Source: Coprinus comatus (lineage: Eukaryota; Basidiomycota; Agaricomycetes; Agaricales; Agaricaceae). From it: a stretch of 64,000 nucleotides of DNA. Below, piece after piece: positions 1 to 11,376 of the stretch. The position numbers and the translations under genes are program-made. The notes under the pieces are model-generated. The model saw only the letters and a list, made by a program, of their open reading frames with translations. It was not told where the DNA came from and ran no database searches. Location of the stretch: positions 1 to 64,000 of the forward strand of contig JAWPGT010000103.1 of NCBI GenBank assembly GCA_034638255.1, read 5' to 3'. Each line of letters opens with the position of its first letter. Within the stretch, counting starts at the first letter, position 1.

Positions 1-109
1 TAACCCCCCTAACCCCCTAACCCCCTAACCCCCTAACCCCCCTAACCCCCCTAACCCCCCTAACCCCCTAACCCCCTAACCCCCCCTAACCCCCTAACCC
101 CCTAACCCC
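1..109. repeat. Telomere repeat tract (chromosome end)
   Basis: Thirteen back-to-back units of TAA followed by a C run fill these bases exactly. The C counts read 6,5,5,5,6,6,6,5,5,7,5,5,4. On the other strand this is TTAGGGGG with variable G number, running 5'->3' off the left end, as expected for a left telomere. The final unit runs into unique sequence (CCCCATATCGC). Most basidiomycetes are described with TTAGGG; longer G runs are known in Cryptococcus-type telomeres. The G-count variation is seen directly; template slippage by telomerase is my inference. Confidence 0.97.
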
Positions 110-1989
110 ATATCGCTGCGACGTATAGCTGCGACATATAACTGCTAACAGTAGTATACACTGAATTAACAGTAGTATATATTAAACTGGCTAAAATCAA
201 TAATAATTCTGAATATACCACTATAGAAGTACAAGGGACAATACTATTAGATTTTTATGGTAGTTAAGTATTATTCAAAGAACGTGGGACAAAGATGGTA
301 TGAGGTAGTATAAGTTTGATTTGGGAGATATTGCTGAAGCGTACTATTATATCAGGACTGATGTTCATTGTTTGTATTGGACTATACATCAAACTATATG
401 GTGTATATGTTGCGTCCTTAAGTCCGCAATGTGCGACCCATAAGTTATGAAGTAATATATGCATATGTGCGTGTGTACATCTCTATGATTTATGTTTGTT
501 CCATTGTGCGACCTAGGACGCATATCTTCATTGTTAATATAAGTTGCATACAAAATCATGGAACATGTGACCTAGAACGCATAGCCAGTAAGCAAAGGAC
601 TGTTAACTGCATCCCAAGAATGTAAATTGCATCCTAGAACGTAGTATAAGTAGACAAAACTAGATGATACTAGGTCTTATATGACAATTGCATATGCGTG
701 TGAGATGCGTTTTATTTCCAAGTATACCCCATACTTGGAATAGCATATAGTTAGGCTACACGAGTTGTAAAAAGATAGGTAGAATTTTTTTGTAGGTAAT
801 TATCCACATTTTAGTTAGGGTAATAGTGTCTGTTAATATAGCGTAATTTCCTAATTACCCTAAAGTTACACAAGGACCCTTGTGTAACCTCCAATAAGGA
901 TAGGTCTAACCCTGGCTAGGTTGTAGAAAAGTGGGTAGAATAACAAACAAAATAAAAAATGAGCTCAGTAAGTTACATGCCTACTACATCTACATCTAGC
1001 TTGTGGACCCAACTTTCAGTTACATAACCTAATTTTGCAACATTAATCCACCTCAGAGTGGTCTCCTCCCACATTTACTTGGTAAAGTCAATGTCATTTT
1101 TGTCCCCTTCAATCATTGCCCTTCTCTTCTTTTGTGTCCCTTTGCCTTCAACTTTAAGAGAGTTAGGACCAATGTGACCATGGTACCATTGGGTTAATGC
1201 TCTCTTGGTCTAAATTATTGCTGGCTGTCAGTAGTGCTTTTAAGGAGATGAGGATCACACACTCACTGCAACTGCAAATATACCAAGAACTCCCTGGTAT
1301 TCTAATCACATTCTATTAACAACTACATGTGTAGTTTGAAAACTGACAAGAAAACTCACTTTGTATTGGACTTTCTTCTAAGTGATGATATACTACCATG
1401 GAAAAGCAGGGTAGAACAGCTATTACAAGTGCGGGCATTGAGGATGATCATGGTTTTTGATAAGAGATGGTTTTTGATCAAGCTGATCTAACGAGGGGGC
1501 TTTGAAATAGGCTTTAATTGTTTAAGCCAGTAGGAGGTAAAGGATCTATTGGTGTTAACTCAAATAACAATGGTCATTGCTGTTATCATTGATGCATGTT
1601 GGAGACGGATATGGGGAAGTGATAATAAGGTATGAGATGATCACGTCAAGTGAGGATGGATTATGAGGAGGTGAAGTTATAGGTGTACTTGTAGTGAGTG
1701 GAGAAGAAATTAGACGTGAGGATTTAATATTTGATGTGATCGAATAGTTGGTGTTCTTGTTACAAGACTAGCGAGACTAACATTGAATCGTGTTGATGAA
1801 GACGACATTGAAACAGAAGTAGATGCACGAGAAAATGAGGATGAGGGTGATGCAATGACAGGTGAAGTTGGAGCGGTAGGTACGATAGCTCAGGTGACGA
1901 CGTCACAGGTGAAAGAGGTAAATCATGGGGTATCATAGGCACCGAAAGCGGGCAGGTGTCATCGGAGTGGGTATATGTGGTGTTGGAGG
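110..1989. other. AT-rich subtelomeric DNA without a supported gene
   Basis: Only short ORFs lacking domain-like composition occur here. The sequence is AT-rich with small inverted and imperfect direct repeats. For example, a segment near 765-790 (ttgtaaaaagataggtagaa) recurs in changed form near 920-941. No telomere-linked RecQ helicase, seen at some fungal chromosome ends, is visible. Part of the 3' end of the following minus-strand locus may extend into 1760-1990. Confidence 0.6.
815..888. repeat. Two small inverted repeats in the subtelomere
   Basis: TTAGGGTAAT at 815-824 is the reverse complement of ATTACCCTAA at 854-863. Immediately after it, GTTACACAAGG (865-875) pairs perfectly with CCTTGTGTAAC (878-888) around a 2-nt spacer. 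The second is a near-perfect 24-bp palindrome. The first pair contains a TTAGGG core. Function unknown; they could be ends of decayed small transposons. Confidence 0.6.
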
Positions 1990-3111
1990 TGAAGGTTCCT
2001 CTGGTAGTAGTTCTACAGGGAGAGGAACAGTGGAAGTGGGAGGAGTAATCCTGGGATAAGAGCAATGGGGAGCAACCAAGTGGCAGTCAGGATTACGCCA
2101 ACGCCCTTGTCATAGCTCTTGACTGATGTCCAGCTCCAGAAAATAAAGGTGCTGATGTAGCCCAGACAAGATGCGATACGTTGTATGAGAATGAGAATGG
2201 CCTGCATAGGGACTGGAAAGGTGGATAGTGGGAAGCTGTTAAGAACCAAGCGAGGGCGGTGATCATGGAGGCACGCCTGGCAACCTCGAGTTGCTTGTCA
2301 TTGAGGACGTCGAGAATTGGAGGAAGAACCTGGGATGATCAGATAGGAAATGTACAAAAAAAGGGAAGAGCAACATACAAACGATAGCCCCAACACATGT
2401 CTGGCAGGAATCCATACTCTGGTTGTGCATAGATAACGTTCTTGAGAGCGAGGAGTAAGAGGATTTCCACCAGAGTTGATCCATGCACTGGCTCGTCGTA
2501 TTCTTCGGCGACATCGGTGTCTGCGAGTTCAACGAGAGAAGTTGTGGATGGAAGGAGTGGCAAGTAGAGCATAACACAGGGAGTATCTGGGAATAATTTG
2601 TCCTCGAGCTGGATATGCACTGCTCATGATGAATGTATTTTCAAGGACAGAAATGAGATCATCCTAACGTTCATTCTGAGAAAGGGTGCCAATGAGGGAG
2701 TGTATATGTTGAGCGATGGTCTGAGGGTTGTGGTCGTTGTTGTACAGAGGTATGAAGCTAGAAAAGGAGCGACCACGTTCTAACTCATACAGCGACAATA
2801 GGCAGTACAGTGTCTCCGTTTTCCTGCAGCAGTGCTTTCGAAGAGACTCTGCTCCCAGGCAAAGAACAAATAGCAAGTACTCCACCCACAACCCCCCATG
2901 CTGACAATACTCCAAGGTAGCACGGGTGGACTGGGTTGTTGCTGTTGACAAGGAGGCTGTGGCTTCGTATCACTGGCACTGGAGTCTGATCTTGGAATGG
3001 GGTACGTAGTGGGAAATAAGGGGGAGTAGAAGGTGAAATCTTAATAGTCGAGGTGGTTGGTGATGGGCTTCGATGTCCTCGTTCAAAATACCATGCAAGG
3101 CCCAGGCTCAA
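1990..3111 (-). pseudogene. Decaying or poorly resolved multi-pass membrane protein
   Basis: Three minus-strand stretches read like exons of one polytopic membrane protein. 2664-2951 contains residues such as LYCLLSLYELERGRSF. 2339-2620 contains hydrophobic LVEILLLLALKNVIYAQPEY. 2013-2249 contains YDKGVGVILTATWLLPIALI. The first two are joined by a plausible intron (donor gttagg near 2664, acceptor near 2608-2618). I could not build one continuous frame with normal splice sites across the locus, and the 5' end has two competing frames (2664-2951 and 2785-3111). Either the gene has decayed next to the telomere or my exon boundaries are wrong. No family name can be given; the last motif suggests an uncharacterised fungal membrane family. 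Confidence 0.4.
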
Positions 3112-3188
3112 CGATCACGTGAAATGATCTCTAGTGTTTAAAGGATGACGTAATGTCATAAACAGCGTTGATCACAAACCACCACGAC

Positions 3189-5238
3189 ATGGCCTCTCTG
3201 ACCCTGTTGGACTTGCCTCCCGAGATACTGACCAGCATATTCTTGGAATTACCAGCAACCAATGTGCCCACCTGCCAGCGTATCAACAAGTACCTACGCG
3301 AAGTCATCAAGCAATCGGTTGAACTGCAGTACTACGTTCGTCTAGCAATCGCTGATCAAATCGACAATCCACACTGCAAGTTGCCGATCAAGGAACGTAT
3401 CCGATGGCTTAACGAAAGGGAGAGGCGTTGGGAAAATTTGGATCATCAATTCCATCAAGTAGTAGATATCAAGCATACGACGTCGGGCATCTACGATCTC
3501 ACAGGGGATATCTATCTTCTTGGTAATGTTTCTAGGAACAAGTTGCACTATTGGAAACTGCCCAGTACGCAGGAAGAACCGGAGTGGATGGAGGTTAGCT
3601 CTGAAGGGCCCGAGTTGATTGTTGATATGGGATTGTGTGTTTATGAACACAATCTACTGACTATGATCACTCTGTGAGCAGTCCTTCTCGTTTCGTCGTT
3701 TTTTTTTTTTTTTTTTTTTTTTGAATGTTTATTGTATCTTAGTAATCAGTCCGTCACCAATTCATATGAAATTCGAGTTGTTTTGCTTGACGTTACGACC
3801 GGAAAACAACATCCCCAAGCCAAACATGCTTCGTTTATTGTCACCACCGTCCGTTGGGAAAGACCGGCCATTGGTATTGAAATCGTTGGAGACAACTTGG
3901 TGTTGGTGGTGGCCTATCATAATAACCCGTTTAAACCCGATGATCTTGTGTATGTTTATGAATGGAAAACTGCAAAGCAAAAGATGGTACGTTTTCATTT
4001 TCTTATTTGTGTATATAACCATTCATGTCAAATTTGTAGGTATTCTGCGCACCTTGCCATTCGTATTCCGGTTTGATCTTCGCTACCGAAGACATCTTCA
4101 TTCTTCCAAACACCGCCTCGGGCACTCTCGAATTCTGGAAGATCCCGACAGATAATTCCGACCACACTGCATCAGAAACTCCCATTCTATCCCTCTCTCT
4201 TCCAAAAACAAACGCTTCTAGAAGTTACAATTACATTTCATGTCGTGCCGAACCGAATATATCAACCAGCCTTCGACATTCCACAAAACCTTTCCAATCC
4301 AATCCCAAACACGCCATTTCCATCTTCAACATCAACATTCGAACTGGTTTATTACATCAAATCGCCGCTATAAATCAACCCATACAATGGTCTTACGGCT
4401 TCATGTTATTCGTTCATAGATGTTCACTTGTCAATTGTTTGACCAAGTTTCCTTCTTATGTTCACGGAATTCAATCACCTATTCCTTATAATGAATGGGG
4501 ACCTAGTGTTTGTAGATGGTTTAATTCCGATACCTTTCCAACTCGATGGATTACGACTACAGCCGGTCAACGTGCAATTCTCATACCTGAGTTGTCGAGA
4601 GAAGAGAATGCTCATTTCGTAATGTTGAATTTCAACCAGTTTGATGTGAGGAAGGTTTTAGAAATGGAAAGAGAAAAGTTGAGAGAGGAAGTTCCTTCAA
4701 TCCCTGATGTGGACGAAAAGAGGGAGGATATCGATGCTGACGAAGAGGTTGAGGTGGAATGTGTTGATGCCGAGGAAGTCGAGACATTGGAGGTTGATAA
4801 TCATTCTTCAGAACATGGTTTTAGAGAACTTGAACTGTATCCGGATGCAGTGGACGACGACAGTGAGGAAGATTGGATTGATGTAGATGATGATGAAGCA
4901 CATGAAGAAGAAATTGCAAGCCTAGAAATACCGGACATTGAAGCTATGTTGACGTACATGCCACCGTTGAGAGTTAGAGCAAACCAGAGCCTTGATGAAC
5001 CTCTCAATGATCCTGTTGGTTGTTTTGAAGAGCCGGTTTATTCGAGTTTACCGTATACGGCTATTTCGTCACCTGAAACACATAGTTTTATGGGATTGTT
5101 GTTGGATGAAGACAGGGTTATTGGATTACGGGTACGCTTCCTTGGTCTTTATGGAATTTCGTGATGCTAATAAATAGTGTTGTTTAGACTGACGAACTCG
5201 ATAGAATCAACGCGATTGAGGTATTCTATTACGGGTAA
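3189..5238 (+). CDS. F-box protein with acidic C-terminal region
   Basis: Four exons splice cleanly: 3189-3673, 3743-3986, 4040-5131 and 5188-5238, giving 623 aa. All three introns are GT..AG and keep frame; the first contains a long T run (~3700-3722). The N-terminus has an F-box signature (LDLPPEILTSIFLELPATN, residues ~5-25), the Skp1-binding motif of SCF ubiquitin ligases. The middle part (LHYWKLPS, LEFWKIPT) is suggestive of a beta-propeller-like substrate domain but has no clear WD repeats. Residues ~410-490 are strongly acidic (runs of D/E, including EEDWIDVDDDEA). The ATG at 3189 is chosen because the upstream extension starts at TTG. The last exon ends GIDxx-like EVFYYG then TAA. Predicted role is substrate recruitment to SCF; the substrate is unknown. 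Confidence 0.85.
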
Positions 5239-5507
5239 ATTATGAGGAAATACTCTGTATAACACGATCACTCTGTGTAGTTGAATTGAACTTGTATTAT
5301 AATCTATCAAAAGGATGATGTAATATAGAGTACAATCCATTGAAAAAAACAATGTCAATGGTCTTATTAAATTGTAATGCGGTGAGGGAACGAGCGAGAT
5401 AAAACCAAACTGAAATAACTATATAGCACATGTCAAACTTGAAGTGTATCACAATTATCATAACATCGAAAGCAAAAAAAAAAAAAAAGCCAAAAAGAGA
5501 GAAAACT

Positions 5508-8500
5508 TCAAGAGAATAGCATTTGTCCAGAATTCGAAGAGTCCAAAACCATACTCGAACTCACGCCTGTATTCTCATCCAAACCCAAACTCAACCCTTC
5601 AGCTCCTTCCAAAACTTTTCTAATCTCCATAATACAATCTCCCAATCTCGCATAAACCTCCTTTGCATTTTCCAACAACGGTTTAATATTTTCAGGCGTC
5701 ATCGCCAGCTTGACTTCTCTATGTGTATCTGGAAAAACAGGTTGAGGAGGCATAGATCTAACCGACCCCGAGGTTCCTCTTCTTTTCCTACCTATCGTAT
5801 TCGTATTCATAGTTGTAGTCGTAAAACCCGAAATCCTAGACGAAGTACTAATTTTCCTTCCTTCTCGTTGTTGTTTCAATCTATTTTCAATCGTTTCGTC
5901 CACATTTGATAATCTCGGTACTCTTGGTAATGGAAGAATAACTTGATTAGATTTCATTTTTCCTTTCTTTGATGGTGATTCATTCCAAAGTGATAATGAA
6001 GAACCGCTTGCTATTCTTCGAGGTGTTATATGACCATGACCTGATACAGGTCTCATCATCGCCATCAAACCATTCGTTTTCATTTTCGTCGTCGTCGTGT
6101 TCGTGTTTGAAGTTGATGAAGAAGAACCAAGAGTAAGACCTAAATGTCCAGTAGAAGTCGACGCATTAAACGGTTGAATATATGGTGATTTCTTTCTCAA
6201 CTTGATAGTAGATCCTCCACCTTCTTTTCCAAGTGTTCCTTTAACTCCCAACATCCTTGCAAGAGCATCCACATCCACACCATCACCATCACCGCCACTA
6301 GTACCATTATCCAATTTCGTATCCTCCAACTGGTCCCAATCTTCCTCTTCTTCTTCATCATCATCACCTGTACTACCACTTCCATGACCACCACCACTTC
6401 CATTGACCGAAACCGAACCAACGCTAGTAGTAGGTCTAGAACCTTCGCTTGTAGTCTGACTGTTACCCCCTTCACTACTAGAATACAAAGAAAGCGAAAG
6501 ATCTGTATTTGAAACAAATCCACCACCACTATTTGAAGGTAAAGGAGGAACAGTAGCATTCTTTTTCGTTCCCAACCGAAATATAGAAGCTAACGAAGGT
6601 CTTCTGGGTGATTTCGAAACCAAACCTAAACCTCGATTATCAGGATTAGGTGAAACTTCTCTCCCTCCACCTCTCCATAACGCAATATCTTCAGGTCCAT
6701 AACTAGTTTTAGGTCTTCTTCTGACACTTTGTTGTTGTGAATTCGATTTTGGTAGATCTCGGGAATGATTATGATGATGATGATTAGAACTAGCTGCTCC
6801 AAACGAAGTGTCAGTACTCAACGAAGCAGTAGAAAGCATAGCCGAATTCGCAAGTCCAGGATGTGTCAACAACGTCGGAGGTGGGGGTAGAGGCGGAGGT
6901 GGAGGAGGTAAATGTGACGTCTGAACAGAATCATCCATTCCATAACTCCTTTTCAACATTTTCAACATCTCTCTTAACCCATTCCCAATCTTACTAATCC
7001 TCTTTTTCTTCTTCTTCAACCCCACTTGATCATTACCATGACCATGACCTAAATCCGAAGGTGGTAAAGTAACCGTGCTATTCATCATATCACCCCATCT
7101 CCATTCCCTATCTTCATATTCAACCTGATCATCATCAGGCAACGAAGACTCGAAACCAGGATTATCAGTTGAAAACACAGCTTCAGCATTATTCAACATT
7201 TCCTTTAACAAAACCAACTGTCTCTGACTTAGATCATTTTTCCCATTCGAAGCCTTCCATGAACCCGATTTCGACTTGTTCTCGATTGATTGTTGTCCAG
7301 ATCCAGAAGAACCAGTTCTTATAACTGGTAAAGGAGAAGGTTCATCGCCAGCCAAAGTAATAGCTCTTTCTCTCCCTTTTTTCCCCATATTCAAAACCAT
7401 AGGAGCAGAAACGCTAGTTGGAGGAATCGTCCGAGGTACTTCAGTAGTTGCAGCAGTACCATCAGCAAGAGCAACCAACAACTCTGCACATTCCCATGAA
7501 ATACGATACTTTGAATTAATGGTATAGAATTCCGCTGCCAATTCTTTGTATCTGGGAGTCGAAGGAGTGGGATTTGTATTAGATCGAGCTCGAACTTTAG
7601 GTTTCGTTAGGTTATTGAAAAAATTCGAAGGTGCTGGAGGAGGAGGTTGTGAATGAAGTTGGGCATCTAGTTTTTGTTCGACCTGATTAACGAGTTCTTG
7701 ATATATCTCTTGTTGTCTCTTCAACTCTAAAATACGATGTTAGATTTTTTGTACAAGAACAAAGAAAATAAATACGCACGTTCAATGTAAACAGCAAAAT
7801 CTCTAACCATACCAAGATCTCTCTTCAAATTAACCTGAGCCTGACTTATCCTAGTGGGAATCTTCAAATCGGACTTTAAATCGCTAAGCGAGCTGCGTCT
7901 AGCAATTCCATCTACTTCCTTTGCACGCGTAGGACTTATGGTAGACCGACCAAGAGAGGCAGTTTGAGGTGATGATTTTGGAGTTTTGGGAGGGGACCGT
8001 AATCGCGGTGAGAATGGGAAAGTAGTTGGAGAAGAGGGTAGAGGAGATAGAATGGATGAGTTTGGAGAGAACATGACATCTGGGAGTGGATTAGTTGTGT
8101 TGGTAGGTGTTTTCGGAGGTGAAGGAGGTTGGAGTTCGATGGGTGGGAGTAGAGGGGGCGTCTTTGGTCTTAGTTGCATAGGAGGCAGAGGTGGGAGAGG
8201 TGGGAGAGGTGGGAGAGTAGGAGTTGCCTCTAGATATATTGATTCTGAGGGCAAGCATGATAACATATCGACCGAGTTTTCGCTCTTGTTGCGCCTATGA
8301 CGACCAATTAAACTCAGGCGTCGGACACTACCGATGAAGCCTCGACTGCCTTTTTGCTTTTCTTCTATTGACTTTCTAGGTTCCCTGGCAGACTCTGGAA
8401 GATCATCTAGACTTGGATCTGTTAGTCTTGAACGTGTTGTACCGTAAGAGGCGTGTCGGAGGGAGGGAGGGTTGCGCATGGTGGAAGGCATTCTGTGAGG

Positions 8501-9808
8501 CTGCATTGACATGGGGCGTTCAGCTGGCTTCTTGTCGGCCAAGTTCTTACTGAGGTGACCAAAACCAAGGCTCTTGCGTTTGAGGAGTTTACTAGGAGTG
8601 TTATCTTCGACTGAGGAGTGGGTATACAGAGAAGCACGGATACTCAGGTCAGTCATGCTTCCTGATCTTGTGGATGGAGACTGTTTGGACGTAGAAGGAC
8701 TGGATGAGCGGAAGAACCAGTTTGAGGATGGTGGGGGTGGAATGTTTGTGTGGAGGAGAGAGGAGAGAGAAGAGCGTGGACGAGGGGTGAGATGGTCTTC
8801 GATAGCTTCTGTAGGTTGTGAATCAGACAAAGAATGGATTACTAGTACAGTATATACACATTAAAAGAAAGAAAAGAATCTGAACCACGAACCTTTGCTC
8901 CTGTCGCCTGCTTCGGAGGGAGTGGTGCTGGATCTGTTTCTCCTGCGCCAGTGCTTGACACTGCCTATCCTGCTTAGCAAGGCGCCACTGGTGGACTGGG
9001 AGGGTGTCTGAGGTACTGTGGGAAGGAGAGGGGGGGGAGAAGGGGGTGGAGTGGTAGTGTGGTCGTGTTCCTCTGGGATGGGATAGTCTTGGTCAGAGTC
9101 AGAGAGAGGATATGTGGAGAGTTCTATCATTCCATCTGGCTGAGGACGACTCTTCTTTCTGAGCCTGCGACGTTCCCTGTGTATGGGTGGACTTGGTGGG
9201 AGATGCTTGAGATTGCGAGAAAGCGAGGGACGGAGAGGTGCTGTTGATCTGAGAGAGTTTGAGTCTGGGACTGAGAAGACTGAGATTGTGGGTGAATGTG
9301 GAAATTGTGTATTAGAGCTTGTAGAGTGCGATGGGGCGAGTAAGAGGGGGATGGCAGGGACTGGGGGAGGAGGGGATGAGTGGGAGAGAGGAGGACGTCT
9401 TGAACGGGGAGTGACGGTGCGATCTTCCTCGCTGCCAACGCCCATTTCGTGGTCGTCGTTAAAGTCGAACTCGTCGTCCCAGCTCTCGTGCTGATGAGCA
9501 ACAGGCAGTCCAGCGCGTAGTTTGCCCCCAATGCTCGACCTCTTCTCTGTACGGTCGAGGTAGTCGTCGTCCCAATTCTCTTCGCCCTTCGTCCGATCCT
9601 CTGCGTCCCAATCCTCAGTAGCAACAGACATTCGTATGGTAGCCGCATGTTCTTTGTTCTTGCGCTGGCCTGCACCAGCAAAGTCAAAGTCGTCGTCCCA
9701 GTTCTCTGTCTCGACGTCAGCATACCACATACACACAAGACGCGTCGACATACCAGAGACAACGCCAGCAATGGCCTCCTTTGTCATTTCAATCTCGTCC
9801 TTTGCCAT
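5508..9808 (-). CDS. Large low-complexity protein with repeated W-D-D-D motifs, tentative Byr4/Bfa1-like
   Basis: Three exons join in frame: 9808-8893, 8808-7780 and 7726-5508 (introns 8892-8809 and 7779-7727, both GT..AG), about 1387 aa. A 48-nt in-frame stretch at 9753-9706 (gtatgt..gctgac..acag) may be a further intron, shortening it by 16 aa. Four acidic aromatic motifs sit near the N-terminus: ENWDDDFDF (~35-43), EDWDAED (~65), ENWDDDYLD (~77) and ESWDDEFDF (~108). The rest is Ser/Pro/Gly-rich with basic clusters (ERRRLRKKSRPQ) and poly-Pro tracts, plus a helical C-terminus (NAKEVYARLGDCIMEIRKVL). WDDD-type motifs and this architecture suggest Byr4/Bfa1, the GAP partner in the septation/mitotic-exit network, but that is inference. 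A conserved scaffold of unknown role is equally possible. Confidence 0.7.
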
Positions 9809-9911
9809 TCATCCGCCAACAGATGCACTGTCAACGCCCTCCAGCTCCTTGGTGGTGCTGGTCACACCCTGACTTTTACTCCGTCAAACAAGGGCCATTA
9901 ATCAATCATTC

Positions 9912-9922
9912 TAGGGTTAGGG
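9912..9922 (+). promoter_or_regulatory. TTAGGG-like motif upstream of the Byr4-like gene
   Basis: TAGGGTTAGGG lies 104 bp upstream of the minus-strand start at 9808. It has two TTAGGG-type half repeats, unlike the 5-7 G units of the terminal tract. Similar motifs recur at 10241, 13226 and 14874. Yeast Tbf1 and other Myb-type telobox proteins bind TTAGGG; a comparable role here is inference. Confidence 0.4.
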
Positions 9923-10240
9923 TCTCCACACGCGTAACAATCGATTTTGCAAGTAATACATACAGGAGAGCTAGTTACTTCTCAGGTTCCTGACTCTTTC
10001 TATCCTAAACAGAAATAAATTCAGAGGAACAATCACTTAACTCTTCAGAATACCTACGTACAGCACATAGTAGCGACTAGCTCGTAACTGAGCCAACCTT
10101 AATAATACCGTCATCATTACCAGGACATCTCCGACTTGGTCTTTTACCATGTAATACTTCACTTGAAGAGCTATCATTATTCATTTTAATATCACTTTAA
10201 ATCTACACAGCAGAGCTGAATTTACTTCAATAGTCTCGGC

Positions 10241-10252
10241 TAGGGTTAGGGG
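10241..10252 (+). promoter_or_regulatory. TTAGGG-like motif before F-box-like copy 1
   Basis: TAGGGTTAGGGG lies 58 bp upstream of the ATG of the first tandem F-box-like copy. The same 12-mer precedes copy 3, and a reverse-oriented version precedes copy 2. Confidence 0.45.
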
Positions 10253-10298
10253 CATGATACGTGATATTAAAGCGCCTACCAACTTGTCCTTGCAATCG

Positions 10299-11376
10299 AT
10301 GGCTGCATTCCCCCAGGAACTCTACGATCTCGTCGTCTCACTCGTTCCAGATGATGTAACCACTCTCAAGGCTATTTCTCTTTCGTCTTCCATCCTCTAT
10401 CCATCCGCACAGCGCCGACTCTATCACTCCTACCATCCAGACAGGTAGTCTCCTTACCCACAGTTCACCTCACACAACTATTTCCATTTCATACACTTTC
10501 TGGAAACAATTATTGGGAACACAACTCTTGCGACCTATGTCCATGAAATATCCTGCCCGCCTCATCCTTTCGGACAACGTTCGCTTACCTGGGTGGAACC
10601 CTTAGCCAGGGCAATACCCTTAACACCCAATCTCAAACTCTTGGAAATAGTTTCCAATGAAGGACCATACACCGACCTTCTCAAATCTCTAGTAGAAAGC
10701 AACCTTATTCTCACAGATTTTCAATGGAAATGGTTCGACCCAACTCATGTCCACCTTTCTTTCTCACCAAACCCAACTTGATTCACTTTCTCTATACATG
10801 TCACCTATCACCATCTCAAAAGATCCATGTCCCAATCTCACTAAACTCGTACCACTTCTCCAAATGTACTCGATATTCTACCTGGTAGACCTGTACAAAA
10901 CGCTTTACCTCGATCGAACTGATTATGCTCTTGCATCTATTAGTCAACATCCACCCACCGTTCAAGGCCTTCGTAACATTCGTTGTTTCTCTTTAGATAT
11001 TGCGACAATGTTATCGAATGATTTGTTACGTTTGTTTCCCAATCTTGAAATTCTTACAACCAAAGTTGCAATGGTACATTTTTATTTTCTTATACTACTT
11101 ATAGGGTTCTAAACAAATCAACAGTTACAGAATGCACGCGATTACAATTTAATCATTTCCCATTTTCCAAAACTCAAAACAATATATTTCATTCAAAACA
11201 CATCATTCTCGGAACAAGAAACAATGTCCAATTTATTGTTCCAAAATCTACCAAACCTTCAAAATGTTATCTGGGGACATTTTAAATTCAAATGTTGGTA
11301 TCCTTCTTCAACTTCTCCTGTCTTGCTTACTTTGAAACAAGTTGATGAATGTACAAAGTTAAAATTGGATGGTTGA
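10299..11376 (+). pseudogene. F-box-like tandem copy 1, broken
   Basis: This is a close paralogue of the genes at 13321 and 14944 and carries several disabling changes. Codon 50 is TAG (10446-10448), where copy 2 has TGG after PDR. An extra base follows near 10450-10462. A 23-bp deletion at ~10741-10747 removes one of two CCAACTC repeats and the sequence between them. Another extra A lies near 10906 (acaaaacgc versus acaaacgc). The intron and the second exon (ending 11376) are still recognisable. The F-box-like N-terminus (FPQELYDLVVSLVPDD) is intact up to the nonsense codon. Several independent lesions make a sequencing artefact unlikely. Confidence 0.88.

Noticed and set aside
6197..6559. 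Hydrophobic minus-strand ORF inside the Byr4-like gene
   Set aside because: It is a frame shadow of the low-complexity codons of the long exon.
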